Positions 1-9,696 of a stretch of 64,000 nt of DNA are shown in pieces. The notes under the pieces are model-generated. The model was not told the origin of the DNA and ran no database searches. It was given only the letters and a program-made list of their open reading frames with translations. The translations under genes were made by a program, and so were the position numbers. The DNA comes from Nostoc foliaceum FACHB-393 (GTDB taxonomy: Bacteria; Cyanobacteriota; Cyanobacteriia; Cyanobacteriales; Nostocaceae), in the NCBI RefSeq assembly GCF_014698505.1, contig NZ_JACJTD010000013.1, positions 62,001 to 126,000 of the forward strand. Direction: 5' to 3'. Positions within the stretch are counted from its first letter, which is position 1. Every line of letters begins with the position of its first letter.

Positions 1-84
1 ACCTCAAGAAGCAATTACCAAAATAGAAACCAACGTATAAGAAGCGAGAGTAACATTAGCCATCGTTGACTAACATATTACAGT

Positions 85-1068
85 TTAAATACAATCATTT
101 TTCATCAGCCACCAAGAGCGCAAGTGGGCGATCGCTTCTTCTTTTTGTTTGGCTTCGACTTCAATCCACGGTGCTTGGTGGTAAACTTTGGGCATATCGG
201 TAATCAAGTCGCTGTGTTTTCTGTCATTGAAAGCTTGCTCACCATTGGAAATATGGACTAATTGCCAATCTGGATTGGCCCAAGTTTCTCGCGCTGCGTA
301 AAACATGGATGCGACACTCGGATGATCGTAGCTATCTAAATTTTCGTGGCAAATATGGTGATGGGCATCAAACACCATCGGCACGCCAGCTTGCTGACAT
401 ACTGCTAAAATTTCATCGGCGCTATAGGCGTATTCATCGTTTTCTAAAGTCAAGCGGCAAATGATATTTTCTGGTAGTTCGGAAATTACTTTTACTAGTT
501 GTTCAGGACGTTGAGATTTGCCACCATGAATATTCATCAATGACCAAGGCGATGTCTGACGACAAGCCGCTTCGCGTCTACGCGGTAAGCCCAGTAAGTC
601 AAGTATACGGGAATGTCCTGCTAGATTATTGATACTTGCTTGTACCACTTCGGGAGAATCAGAACTTAGCACTACATATTGATCTGGATGCAACACCATT
701 CTTATGCTTAATGCATTTGCTCGTTGACCGATTGTTGCTAAATCAGCGCTCATTGCCTCTAGTATACTTGCGCCGATTTTGTCTTCTAAGTCACTTAGGG
801 GAAATAAAGAAGAAGACATCCGATACAGCTGAATTTTATTCTGCTGGCAAAATGAGAGGGCATCATGCAAGCGATGTAAGTTATGCCGATACAGTTCACT
901 CAGGGCGCTTTTGCGATCGCTAAGGGAAAGTTTTAAGTATCGTGTGCGCGTCATTGTCCGAAAGCGCACTTGTTTGTCAGAGGTGATACAAACTAGCCCT
1001 AGGTTGGGCAGTATACTTTTTTGATACTGTTGTGTATTAGGTGAATTTTGAAACTCGATTACGGTCAT
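85..1068 (-). CDS. uvsE: UV damage endonuclease UvsE/UVDE
   Basis: A 327-residue protein of the UV-damage endonuclease family, a TIM-barrel, metal-dependent enzyme that nicks DNA 5' of UV photoproducts and starts an excision repair route independent of UvrABC. Family metal-site motifs are visible in order: HPDQYV at about 127-132, NIHGGK at 179-184, LEND at 208-211, FDAHHH at 233-238, then HISNG. Length is normal and the ATG start at 1068 is clear. Odd point: residues about 162-172 (PRRREAACRQT), just before the SPW segment, are encoded by a short repeat-like stretch (549-583) with the base pattern of the dispersed repeats elsewhere here, so this loop looks like an in-frame repeat insertion. 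Assignment is firm; the insertion is inference. Confidence 0.93.
   Translation of the reverse strand: MTVIEFQNSPNTQQYQKSILPNLGLVCITSDKQVRFRTMTRTRYLKLSLSDRKSALSELYRHNLHRLHDALSFCQQNKIQLYRMSSSLFPLSDLEDKIGASILEAMSADLATIGQRANALSIRMVLHPDQYVVLSSDSPEVVQASINNLAGHSRILDLLGLPRRREAACRQTSPWSLMNIHGGKSQRPEQLVKVISELPENIICRLTLENDEYAYSADEILAVCQQAGVPMVFDAHHHICHENLDSYDHPSVASMFYAARETWANPDWQLVHISNGEQAFNDRKHSDLITDMPKVYHQAPWIEVEAKQKEEAIAHLRSWWLMKNDCI
549..583. repeat. Short dispersed repeat inside uvsE
   Basis: A stretch starting GCGATGTCTGACGACAAGCC and ending GTCTACGC resembles the roughly 29-bp repeats at 14060-14088, 16561-16589, 23755-23783, 29673-29701 and 48151-48179. Here it is in frame and adds a basic loop to UvsE. 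Confidence 0.5.
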
Positions 1069-1298
1069 TAACTAAATTTACTAACTGTTGCATGTTTTGA
1101 GCTATTTTTTAATTTAAACAAATTCTGCCACTGACTTACGAGTACCTAAAGAATGAAGTCCTAAGGCTTAAGGGTGTAAATGCTCGTAATACTTACGTTT
1201 TAGCTAAACAAGGTCTTCCTCAAACTTAGTCAAATAATGACGCTTGAACGCACCCCATCTAAATCAGAGATTATATTGCTCAGTATTGGTGTATCTAT

Positions 1299-2090
1299 CT
1301 ATTTTTTATAAGCAGTAACCAACAGTTGAGGAGCATCAAAACCACCCTGAAACACAAGGTCATGTATTACCTGCCATCCCTTACGAGTAAACAGCAATTT
1401 CCAAAACGATGGGCTGGATTCTGAGTATAATTGTTTCCAGTAAAGCAACTCACTACGACTCAAAAAACACTGGTCACAACGGTAATAATCTACAGAAAAA
1501 CCTGTTGTTTCCAGAAGCGTAAATATTTGCTCGTGAGTGAAGGCATGAAGGTGGTATGGATCAAAATGACGCGTCTCCCCTAGTGGTACAGACAACATCA
1601 ATACACCATTGCTAGTTAAATAATTACTAAGTTGTTTTAAAAAATTGGTCGGATTTTTTAAATGTTCTATCGTCTCAAACGAGATAATAACGTCAAAAGG
1701 CTCCGAACACTCAAATTGCTCTGCATCAGCGCAAATGAAGTTTATTCCGGGAATTTGGTAGTGTTTCTTAGCATATTCCACAATCTGTGAGCATATATCG
1801 ACTCCAACTACACTGCTTGCGCCTGCAACACGAAGCATTTGGCTACCATATCCACTGCCGCACGCGATGTCTAGAACTCTTTTTCCTAAGACGTACTTGG
1901 TTGCAGTTTCGTAGCGTCCAAGATGTAGCTCCATGATCTTGCGACTAGCCGAATCCTTACCCATGCGCTGGGGAATCAAGCGTTCCCAAGTTACAGTCAG
2001 GTTATCCAAAGCTTCAACTGAACTGCTAACAAAGTTACTCATATAATTTGCGGTTACAAAGTGGTAGTCTTTTGTTTTGATAGTTTTCAA
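1299..2090 (-). CDS. Class I SAM-dependent methyltransferase
   Basis: A 263-residue protein with a Rossmann-type methyltransferase core: motif I VLDIACGSGYGS at about 72-83, an acidic end of strand 2 (GVDIC, about 96-100), then a DVIISFETIEHL segment typical of the UbiE/Methyltransf_11 group. The substrate cannot be read from sequence. The longest frame starts with TTG at 2090; an in-frame ATG at 2042 (residue 17) would still keep the whole core, and I see no strong ribosome site to decide. No operon partner: the next gene leftwards is uvsE and a 179-base gap lies upstream. The fold is sure, the role unknown. Confidence 0.8.
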   Translation of the reverse strand: MKTIKTKDYHFVTANYMSNFVSSSVEALDNLTVTWERLIPQRMGKDSASRKIMELHLGRYETATKYVLGKRVLDIACGSGYGSQMLRVAGASSVVGVDICSQIVEYAKKHYQIPGINFICADAEQFECSEPFDVIISFETIEHLKNPTNFLKQLSNYLTSNGVLMLSVPLGETRHFDPYHLHAFTHEQIFTLLETTGFSVDYYRCDQCFLSRSELLYWKQLYSESSPSFWKLLFTRKGWQVIHDLVFQGGFDAPQLLVTAYKK

Positions 2091-2269
2091 CTATACATAG
2101 TTGTAACTATCATTAACATGGTCTTAAGATGTGAATTTATCTAGGGTGTTGAAATAGGAACTATATAAACACCTAGCGCCTACTCTCTCTCCTGTTTAAA
2201 CGTAATTGATAATTATGTTTTAAGTGGAAATTTAAACCCCAATCGAAACATAAATTAAACTCTTTAAAA

Positions 2270-3283
2270 TTACGAATTACGAATTACGACTTTACCAAAG
2301 TGAGCCGCACTTTTGAGGTAATGATAAGCTTCTCGCGCTTCAGAGAATGGGAAAACTCGATCAATAATCGGTTTGATTTGATGCTGTTGCATCGCCTGAT
2401 TCATCGCCTCAAACATTTCCCGGCTGCCAACATAAATTCCCTGAACTGTTAAACTCTTAAAAAGTATTGGCATGGGGTCAATTTCATTTCCTCTGCCTGA
2501 TAATACGCCAATCAAGCTAATACGTCCCCCAATGCGGACTGCTTGTAGTGATTTTGGCAGAGTTCCTGCACCGCCTACCTCAACTACATGATCTACACCC
2601 GTTCGATTGGTTAATTGGTAAACTTGCTTTTCCCAATCTGGCGTTGTTTTATAGTTAATTGTTTCGTCAGCACCAAGCTGTTGAGCTAGTACCAATTTCT
2701 CATCACTGCTGGAAGTAATAATCGCTCTTGCACCATGTATTTTGGCAAACTGGAGAGCAAAAATAGAAACTCCTCCAGTACCGAGTAATAAAATACTATC
2801 ACCTGCGCGAATATTGCCTTTTGTCACCAGTCCATGCCAAGCTGTGACTGCTGCACAGGGCAAGGTAGCCCCTTCAATGTAAGATAGGTGGTCAGGTAAT
2901 ATCACTAAACCATCTTGGTGTAATACGACATACTCAGCCAGCATTCCATTAATACCGCCTCCTAAATCGGATTTCATTTTCTCTTTGGTTAAAGAGCCAT
3001 AAATCCAGTCTTGGAAGAAAATACCAGCGACGCGATCGCCTATTTTTACGCGTGTCACACCTTCCCCCACCGCCACGACTTCCCCTGCACCGTCAGACAG
3101 GGGAATTAAAGGATATTTCTGTCCAGAACCGTAAGCTCCTTCAATGACAAGCAGATCACGGTAATTTAGGGATGTTGCTTTGACTTGAATGAGAACTTGT
3201 CCCGCAGTTGGTTTTGGTTCAGTGCGATCGGCTAACCTGAGGGCATCAATCCCGGCGTTGCTTTGGATTTCGTAAGCTTTCAT
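2270..3283 (-). CDS. Zinc-independent medium-chain alcohol dehydrogenase / quinone oxidoreductase-like protein
   Basis: A 337-residue medium-chain dehydrogenase/reductase. The N-terminal GroES-like domain has NYRDLL at about 40-45, where zinc-containing members carry a catalytic Cys, and no structural Cys cluster is visible, so this is a zinc-free NAD(P)H-dependent quinone/enone reductase-type enzyme. The dinucleotide-binding motif LLLGTGGVS is at about 165-173, followed by the usual ITSSSDEKL and GADETINY segments. ATG start at 3283, normal length. It stands alone, with a repeat-bearing gap upstream. Family is firm; substrate is not predictable. Confidence 0.85.
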   Translation of the reverse strand: MKAYEIQSNAGIDALRLADRTEPKPTAGQVLIQVKATSLNYRDLLVIEGAYGSGQKYPLIPLSDGAGEVVAVGEGVTRVKIGDRVAGIFFQDWIYGSLTKEKMKSDLGGGINGMLAEYVVLHQDGLVILPDHLSYIEGATLPCAAVTAWHGLVTKGNIRAGDSILLLGTGGVSIFALQFAKIHGARAIITSSSDEKLVLAQQLGADETINYKTTPDWEKQVYQLTNRTGVDHVVEVGGAGTLPKSLQAVRIGGRISLIGVLSGRGNEIDPMPILFKSLTVQGIYVGSREMFEAMNQAMQQHQIKPIIDRVFPFSEAREAYHYLKSAAHFGKVVIRNS

Positions 3284-3416
3284 AGAAAAAGCAGTGGTTT
3301 AATTAGGACTTACACATTGACAAGAAAAACCAAATATGTATTAAGGTTAAAAACCACATCTTTCGTAAGGGAACAGCAATGCTGTGCCCCTACAGTATCA
3401 TCTAAAAATGTGTATT

Positions 3417-3493
3417 GATCCCCCTAAATCCCCCTTAAAAATGGTGACTTTGAGAGCTTTTTGCCCCCCTTTTTAAGGGGGGTTGGGGGGATC
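3417..3493. repeat. C-rich/G-rich palindromic dispersed repeat (copy 1)
   Basis: The stretch begins GATCCCCCTAAATCCCCCTT and ends in its approximate reverse complement (AAGGGGGGTTGGGGGGATC), making an imperfect palindrome of about 77 bp. Related copies lie at 30198-30263 and 38192-38269. No gene lies in the 3284-3610 gap; besides this repeat and the one at 3539-3592, I see only a hairpin-like GAACAGCAATGCTGTGCCCC near 3371. Confidence 0.7.
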
Positions 3494-3538
3494 AAAAGCT
3501 GATGGCGCAACTCTAGAAGACTTGTGTGTAAACCGTAG

Positions 3539-3592
3539 CCTTTTAGGAGAGAGAAATAGAAGTGAGGTTTTTCAGATACCATGAAAAGTCAG
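3539..3592. repeat. Dispersed repeat shared with 47908-47960
   Basis: The segment containing TTTTAGGAGAGAG and CAGATACCATGAAAAGTCAG closely matches 47908-47960 (CAGATACCGTGAAAAGTCAG). Both copies lie between genes, here just after the 3' end of nrdJ and there between the two synthase genes. Confidence 0.65.
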
Positions 3593-3610
3593 GTTGATAG
3601 TCATTTTGCC

Positions 3611-6200
3611 TTATGAGCTTGGTTGCTGATCGGGAAACATACACTTATCAGAGTCACAACCACTAGGGCCAGCCTCTGCCATTTCGCCTAAATCGTAGCG
3701 GCTTAAGACTGCACAGAAATCATCTGTTTTACGCCGTGCTTTCACGTCTCTATTCAAGCGCTCGTAAGTTATTTTGTCTATTGGTTCAAATGGCAAACGT
3801 GGGAATGATTGCAAATCGTCAAAACGCGCTAAAAGGGCTGCTGAAATATATCCTTCATCATTTTGGATAGTTTCGTAGATCCGCTGTCCTAAAGGTTCGA
3901 TTTCATCAGAGCGAAGTTCTAAAGTAGCTGATGTGTTGTGAGTCACATACCAACGTTGAACCTGGAGGACAAAATCAAATTGAGCTAAGACTGAAAACTT
4001 AGAAACATCAATTTCATCAGCCCCTGGTAAATCAGCCCAAGATACAGAGACAGGGATTTCTACTAACCATTCACTCACCCGTGAATCAAAGGGATCATTG
4101 AGCAAATTGCCCTGTTCATCTTTGTCTGATTGAGAAGGAATGACATTGTAACCATAGTCAATACAAGCTAAGGCTACTGGGTCATTTTTGCCGAAGGTGA
4201 TGCGGCGAATAAATCTTTGCGCTTTTGGAGGATGCCATCCTGAACTAGCATTAGTTAATAATGCTTTCGTGCCACTGGGTTGGACTGTAGTACAGCGATT
4301 TGGACGTTTGAAATTATGGCGATCGCAATAATCCCAAACTACACGATGTACAATATCTCTCCAAGAACTTAGATATTTTTCTTCCTCACGCTTGAAAGCT
4401 AATCCTTGTGGAGTTGCAGGTCTTCCGGCTTCCCACCAGCGCAGCCAATCAACACCAAAAGCATGGACAAAGAAATCAAATAAACCTGTAAAAGAAACTC
4501 CTACAATCGGGTCTAATTCACGACTGTATTGATAGCGTGGTTCCAGGAATTTGTGATTTAAAAGTGCTGCTACAGATAACGCCCCAGCAGTGAAAGCTTC
4601 CTCTTGTTCTTTGTAGTTATATGGGTCGATTTGATTAAGGTGAACCTCAGACAAATTGCAGTGGAAGTTACTACCGATGATTTCCTTTCTTTGTTACCCT
4701 AGAGGCTTTTTATCCCCTAGTTCTACTGCTTGATTATTTGCAGTAGCTCCGCGTACCTTTTGCAGATGTGACTTCAGATAATAAAAGTGTTTTTCACATC
4801 CACCCCCGCACTCTTGGAGAGATTATATTCTAGACACAAATTTCTGATGTCATCTAGTTTCACTCTCTACGCTGTACAGTGTCAAAGACTTTTTAATTCC
4901 TTTGGTTACCACGGGATTAGCATCTCAGCTTTCCCCGTTTTTGCGAGGTTTTTAACGTGAGGCAAAATCACTTACCACACGGATTTAGCCCATAGCGAGC
5001 TAAACGATGTTCTAACTCATTAGCATCAAGATTTGAATAACGTTCTTCTAACCACTGTTTTGCTGTTCCTTGTTCATAAGCTTGTAAAAACTCAACTTTT
5101 AGAGCTTGTGTTGGCAGCAAATCAATATTCGATCGCGCTACGGCTTCACCAGCCCATTGAATCGCTCCCTCGCCGCTATAATACTGTTTGCGAACGGCAT
5201 TAAGACATTCTTCTAAGGTTGGTTTGCGATGAAAAACTCTGGTATGGTTTGCCATTCTGAGTGCATCACGCTCTGGATCGATTCGCCAGTTGCCATTTTC
5301 ATCTTGCTGCCATAAGTTATCTTTAGCGGTAGCTCCTTGTTCATCGTCAGCAATAAACTGACGCATCCCCGCACTTCTTCGGATATTTCCTGCAACTATT
5401 GTTACAGCAGCTTGATCGATTAATAAACAACATTCAACTGAACTTAATTGTCGTCCTATAGCTTTATTCAGGATAGATGCACAACGCTGATAAAGTCCGG
5501 GCAATTTTACAGGATTAGCAACTCCTCCAAAGCCGTTGAGAGTTTCTCCCGCTTTTCGGACATCGCTGATATCAACTAATACTTCAACTTCTGCTGAAAA
5601 TTGTTCATCAGTAGAGAGTTCTAATAGGGCTTGATATGATTCAACCCAACCTTCACGGCTATCTCCAACGTGAATAGTGACGTTATTGCCTTCTATATGA
5701 GTTTGAGTATATTCACGTCGCTGTTGCACAGGAGTGCTGCCAATTTCACCTTGTACAGTGACATTCAGTTGGTTACGGATGGGGGGCAACTGGTTAATAA
5801 ATTGTGGTTCTAGGACGGCTCCAGTACCACAGCCCATCATTGCCAGATCCATCATTAATCCGAAGGCACTCCAGTCTTCGAGATTAGTAGAGGTGCAATT
5901 ATATGCCCCCGAAAAATTCTTTGGCTTGGTTATCCAGTCTGTACCACCAACCCATAGCCAGCGTCCACTGGGCATAGCTTTCAAGTTGCGCTGCATCTTA
6001 TCCAGTATGGCAGCTTCTTCTTGAGTGAGCTTTCCCAACTCGACTAAGCCGAGGAGAGTGCGATCGCATACCTCATCCCATGTTTCCCTTAACCCTGCCT
6101 TTGTGCGGCGGCTATAGGTTCTAAAAAATACGGGATTAGCAGCCGGTGCAGTTTCAGGAAACTTTGCACTCTGGCGTTTTCTTTCTAGCTCTCGAACCAT
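3611..6200 (-). CDS. nrdJ: Adenosylcobalamin-dependent (class II) ribonucleoside-triphosphate reductase, split by a group I intron
   Basis: Two exons, 6200-4974 (409 codons) and 4684-3611 (357 codons plus stop), join in frame into about 766 residues, the normal size for monomeric class II RTPR, which makes dNTPs using a B12-generated thiyl radical. Exon 1 carries the first redox Cys (NCTSTN, C102) and ends inside the active-site motif NPCG/EI, where C408 is the expected thiyl Cys; exon 2 resumes with EIIGSNFHCNL, placing the second redox Cys at about C418. The C-terminal shuttle pair is CDSDKC (C752/C757). Without splicing, translation stops one codon after the exon 1 boundary (AAG TGA), so RNA splicing is required. 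A protein-only (intein) explanation fails because stops interrupt the insert. ATG start at 6200. Confidence 0.93.
4685..4973 (-). ncRNA. Group I self-splicing intron in nrdJ
   Basis: A 289-nt insert interrupts the NPCG/EI codons. It follows group I rules: the 5' exon ends in U (GGT) and the intron ends in G (AAAG before GAAATC). The exon end CGUGUGGU can pair with GCCUCACG at intron nt 11-18 in seven of eight positions, with the U.G wobble at the splice site, which is a textbook P1. P-like (ACGGGGAAAG, from nt 36) and Q-like (AATCCCGTGG, from nt 56) segments can pair as P4. No homing endonuclease frame fits. Group I introns in cyanobacterial ribonucleotide reductase genes have been described, so the class is known. 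Confidence 0.85.
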
Positions 6201-6683
6201 ATATTAAGTGTCTTGCGTTCTTGTTGCGTGCGGACAGATTATGACTATACGCCAAGTAGTTTGAGTATTAAAGATTGTCAAATTACCCACTTTACGCTAC
6301 CTCTACCCTGCACTAATTGCAACAGAAATTTATGATGTATAATGTCTTTCACCCTTGGGTATAATTTCATTAGCTAGTTGTAATTAGCACCAATTAACTT
6401 ATAAGTAAATTATCTTTATACCGATTTTTATTCAATTACCTAGCAAAGGCATAAACTTTGCTTAAAATTATGCAGGTAGAGACTGACGAACATAAATTTC
6501 ATATACAGAAACTGTTTTGGGAATACTTTGCCGATTCAGCAAGTAAGAGTATCATGTGTTGAATCTTGGATGTAAACTCTATGTAGCTTTTATACAGGGC
6601 AAGTTGCTTAGGCGGCAACTGCCAAAAAGTTCTCAGCCAGGGAAAGATGTATCAGACTTGAATAAGTATTAGAGGTGGCTGTA
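6201..6683. other. Intergenic gap between divergent nrdJ and parA-like genes
   Basis: About 480 bases without a convincing coding frame. It should hold the promoters of both divergent genes, but I cannot mark a sigma-70 promoter with confidence. An AGAGG ribosome-binding site ends at 6675, eight bases before the ATG at 6684. Confidence 0.5.
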
Positions 6684-7388
6684 ATGCCGACAATTCATTT
6701 GGTAGATGGTGAAAAAGGCGGGGTAGGAAAATCTCTCTTTACCAGAACAATGATTCAGTATTGTCTGGATAAGAAAATCCCGTTTGTACCAGTGGACACA
6801 GATAGGTCGAATCCAGATGTAGCAGAGGTGTATAAGGAGATATGTAAGTATGCTGTGTTTAGTGAGAATGAACGACAGGCAGATAAGGCAGATAAAATAT
6901 TTGAGTGGGCGGTAGAGAAGCCAGTAATTGTGAATTTACCCGCACAATCGCATAGAGCAGTACAAGGGTGGATTGATTCTAATCAATTAATGGAACTAGG
7001 GAATTTGCAGGGAGTGATGTTTTGCAAATGGTTTGTATCAACAGGAGGATACGACAGCATGAACCTGTTTGCTCAGTCAGTGAATACCTATGGTGAGAAA
7101 ATCCCTCATATTCTGGTAAGGAATTTAGGGCTGTGCGATGATTGGGAGCATATAGAGTCCGACTCAAACTTTCAGAAAATAGCAAGTAAATATAAGATAA
7201 AAGTTATAGATTTTCCGAAGTTAGCATATAGAGAAAGAAACATAATTGACCAAAATCGCCTGACTTTTGCGGAGGCAAGAGAGTATAAAGAATTTGGCAT
7301 AATTGGGCGACAGAGAGTAATCAATTTTCTGAAGCTTGCTTATAGTGCTTTTGAGAGAGTAGGTATCTGGTATGAAAAAGTTGAATAG
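6684..7388 (+). CDS. ParA/MinD-like P-loop ATPase (plasmid/mobilization type)
   Basis: A 234-residue protein with the deviant Walker A motif GEKGGVGKS close to the N-terminus and the expected DTDRSNPD strand soon after, as in the SIMIBI-class ParA/MinD/CbiA fold. It lacks an obvious ParB or MinE partner nearby. The ATG at 6684 has an AGAGG site eight bases upstream; the longer GTG start at 6675 overlaps that site and is less likely. The closest feel is to the ParA-like ATPases found beside mobilization genes on cyanobacterial plasmids, so an origin on a mobile element is possible, but there are no neighbouring transfer genes. Function beyond ATPase is unknown. Confidence 0.7.
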   Translation: MPTIHLVDGEKGGVGKSLFTRTMIQYCLDKKIPFVPVDTDRSNPDVAEVYKEICKYAVFSENERQADKADKIFEWAVEKPVIVNLPAQSHRAVQGWIDSNQLMELGNLQGVMFCKWFVSTGGYDSMNLFAQSVNTYGEKIPHILVRNLGLCDDWEHIESDSNFQKIASKYKIKVIDFPKLAYRERNIIDQNRLTFAEAREYKEFGIIGRQRVINFLKLAYSAFERVGIWYEKVE

Positions 7389-7417
7389 CTTTGCCCTAGA
7401 GGGCTTAATCATTGCCA

Positions 7418-7927
7418 ATGATCAATATCCGTTGTGAAACTCTACCTGACTACACAGTAATAGCTGAGGTGAATACATTAGCCTTTGGGCAGGAAAATGA
7501 GGCTAAACTTGTGGAGGAAATTCGCCGTTCTGACTGCTATATTCCAGAACTTTCTCTGGTTGCAGAGGTTGAAAATGTTGTAGTCGGTCATATTTTATTC
7601 AGCTACATTGATTTAGTGGGTGAAGAAACACTACAAGTACTCGGTTTAGCACCTTTGGCAGTTCATCCACAGTTTCAAAGACAGGGTATTGGCAGCGCAC
7701 TAATAAAAGCAGGGTTAGAAATAGCAGAGGCAAAGAAAGAAGCCATAGTGATTGTCCTTGGTCATCCGCACTTCTATACTCGTTTTGGCTTTCAGCCTTC
7801 TGTTGTTTATGAAATTGAGTCTCCTTTTCCAGTACCAGAGGATGTCTTCATGGTTAAACCGCTGCAAGGCTATCAAGAAAAGTATAAAGGTAAGGTTGTT
7901 TATCCAGCTGCTTTTGATGGAGTATAG
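7418..7927 (+). CDS. GNAT family N-acetyltransferase
   Basis: A 169-residue GNAT enzyme of the YhbS type. The acetyl-CoA pyrophosphate loop appears as QRQGIGSAL at about residues 88-96, preceded by LAPLAVHP and followed by VLGHPHFYTRFGFQPS, which is typical of this subgroup. The substrate amine cannot be predicted. A TTG at 7412 would extend the protein by two residues; the ATG at 7418, with a purine-rich AGAGGG stretch upstream, is preferred. It follows the ParA-like gene by about 30 bases on the same strand and may be co-transcribed, with no evident functional link. Confidence 0.85.
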   Translation: MINIRCETLPDYTVIAEVNTLAFGQENEAKLVEEIRRSDCYIPELSLVAEVENVVVGHILFSYIDLVGEETLQVLGLAPLAVHPQFQRQGIGSALIKAGLEIAEAKKEAIVIVLGHPHFYTRFGFQPSVVYEIESPFPVPEDVFMVKPLQGYQEKYKGKVVYPAAFDGV

Positions 7928-8012
7928 TATTATTCCTGCGTAGATATTTACAATTTTCTGCCCTAACTTAAAAGCCTTGAAAAGTAAGAAACTTTAGAGC
8001 GCAATTTGCCAA

Positions 8013-9395
8013 TTAGCCATTAAAAATCACTGGTGCTGAAACTACACCTTTGTCTTCTAACGCAGCTGCAACCCGTAAAATTAACGCTTCATTATATGGT
8101 GCTGCTATCAATTGCACACCTAATGGTAAAGCATTTTGGCGCTGAATTGGTACTGATAAAACTGGTAAACCGATGAAAGATAATGGTTGAGTAAATAATC
8201 CTAAATGGGGACGGACAAGAATTTCTTCCCCATCCAAAATCATGGTTTGTTGACCAATTAGCGGTGCGGAAATTGGTGTAGTTGGGGCAAGAATTACATC
8301 CACATTTTGAAAGACTTCCCGAACGCGATCGCGATACCATTTTCTAAAGCGTTGTGCTTGCAGATACCAGTGACTTGGAATTAACGCCCCAGCCAAAAAG
8401 CGATCGCGTGTTGCTGAATCAAAATCTTGAGGACGCGATCGCAATTTATCCAAATGCAGATTTGCGCCCTCGCTAGCTGTAATCACAAACGCCGCAGCAC
8501 GGGCGCGGTGTGCTTCTGGTATGGTTACGTATTCAGTGACTTCTATTGCATCAGCTACCTTTTGGACTGCCGCTAAAGCTTCCGGTTCTGCGCCTTTGGT
8601 GAAATAATCAGCAGCGAGCGCAATTCTTATATCAGAAATATCTTGTTTAAGTTGTGGTAAACATAATTCAGGCGGACGCTTAGTACAAATTGGATCGCGA
8701 TCGTCTTCTCCCTGAAGCACATCAAACACCGTAGCGATATCCTGCACCGAACGCGCAAAAGGGCCAATGTGGTCAAAACTGCTAGAAAATAAAGCTACCC
8801 CAGCACGAGATAACCTTCCGTAAGTCGGCTTTAAACCAAAAACGCCACACAACGCCGCCGGAACGCGAATTGAACCATTTGTATCAGAACCCAACGTCAA
8901 CGGTACTAACCCAGCAGCAACAGCCGCCGCCGAACCACCCGATGAACCACCAGCAACTCGCTGTAAATCATGGGGGTTATGAGTAGCACCGTAATGCGAA
9001 TTTTCCGTTACAAATCCATAGGCGTACTCATCCATATTCAAAGCGCCAATCAGCACAGCACCCGCTTGTTTCAGCTTCGCTACTGCTGTTGCATCTTGAC
9101 TAGCTGCTGGGTTCTCTGCATTAATTTTCGATCCCGCCAGAGTCGTTAAACCAGCGATATCAAAGAGATTTTTCACCGCAAAAGGCACACCAGCAAGCGT
9201 TCCGGGATTATTACCTTGGGCAATTTCCCTATCAATGCGGGCTGCATCTGTTAAAGCTGCTTCAGCAGTCACAGCCGTAAAACAGTTGAGTTGATGATCT
9301 CGCGCTGCTATTCGTGCGATCGCAGCCTTAGTAACTTCCACTGCGCTAACTTTGCCTTCACGCACAGCAGCAGCGATTGATACAGCATCATTCAT
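8013..9395 (-). CDS. AtzE-type amidase (amidase signature family)
   Basis: A 460-residue amidase-signature hydrolase. The Ser-cisSer-Lys triad is visible: Lys in AVKNLFD near residue 74, the Ser-rich AGGSSGGSAAAVAAG loop, and the nucleophile in GSIRVPAALCG. Its start overlaps by 4 bases (ATGA) the stop of an upstream 60-residue AtzG-like gene. That arrangement matches AtzE-AtzG, where AtzE is 1-carboxybiuret hydrolase and AtzG a small subunit that positions a GatC-like segment; many cyanobacterial homologues have unproved substrates. An alternative is a GatA paralogue, but the AtzG partner argues for AtzE type. No cyanuric acid or allophanate genes lie nearby, so the physiological substrate is open. 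Confidence 0.8.
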   Translation of the reverse strand: MNDAVSIAAAVREGKVSAVEVTKAAIARIAARDHQLNCFTAVTAEAALTDAARIDREIAQGNNPGTLAGVPFAVKNLFDIAGLTTLAGSKINAENPAASQDATAVAKLKQAGAVLIGALNMDEYAYGFVTENSHYGATHNPHDLQRVAGGSSGGSAAAVAAGLVPLTLGSDTNGSIRVPAALCGVFGLKPTYGRLSRAGVALFSSSFDHIGPFARSVQDIATVFDVLQGEDDRDPICTKRPPELCLPQLKQDISDIRIALAADYFTKGAEPEALAAVQKVADAIEVTEYVTIPEAHRARAAAFVITASEGANLHLDKLRSRPQDFDSATRDRFLAGALIPSHWYLQAQRFRKWYRDRVREVFQNVDVILAPTTPISAPLIGQQTMILDGEEILVRPHLGLFTQPLSFIGLPVLSVPIQRQNALPLGVQLIAAPYNEALILRVAAALEDKGVVSAPVIFNG

Positions 9396-9574
9396 GGTTC
9401 AAAAACTGGTGCAACTTCAATATCCTCCGCTAGAGGAAAAGAATTTACAAGATTAGCGATCGTACTAATTCTCTCAAAATTTGCCACCACACCATCTCGA
9501 TACTCATCTCTTAGCTGCAAATTTAACAACAACGCCATTTGATCAACATATTCACCCACATTAAAACCTTCCAT
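9392..9574 (-). CDS. AtzG-like (DUF4089) small amidase subunit
   Basis: A short acidic helical protein of 60 residues when started at the ATG at 9574 (MEGFNVGEYVDQM), with FERISTIANLVNSF in the middle and the VAPVFEP end typical of AtzG/GatC-like subunits. A longer frame starting with GTG at 9616 adds 14 residues; the internal ATG is preferred because it has a purine-rich AGAAGAG stretch just upstream and fits the family length. The last 4 bases overlap the amidase gene, so translation is probably coupled. Its role would be to complete and stabilise the amidase. Recognition rests on pattern and context. Confidence 0.7.
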   Translation of the reverse strand: MEGFNVGEYVDQMALLLNLQLRDEYRDGVVANFERISTIANLVNSFPLAEDIEVAPVFEP

Positions 9575-9634
9575 CTCTTCTTTGTGTCCTTCCAATTCAA
9601 TTAATGATTGCAACACATCCTTGGGTAAAGGTAA

Positions 9635-9654
9635 AGACGCGATGAATCGCGTCT
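9635..9654. repeat. Perfect 9-bp inverted repeat
   Basis: AGACGCGAT, a two-base loop, and ATCGCGTCT form a perfect hairpin between two minus-strand genes. A related imperfect copy lies at 20224-20243. It is a common type of small dispersed cyanobacterial repeat and could end transcription, but no T-run follows. Confidence 0.6.
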
Positions 9655-9696
9655 CTACAAATGGTCTATTTGTCGCATTCTTTTTTCAAATTGGTA

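Noticed and set aside
4..63. 19-codon minus-strand frame (MANVTLASYTLVSILVIAS)
   Set aside because: Too short, no ribosome site, and no family that I recognise; it could be a small membrane peptide but cannot be supported.
4685..4973. Intein in ribonucleotide reductase
   Set aside because: The insert has an in-frame stop at its second codon and is too short; the splice pattern fits a group I intron.
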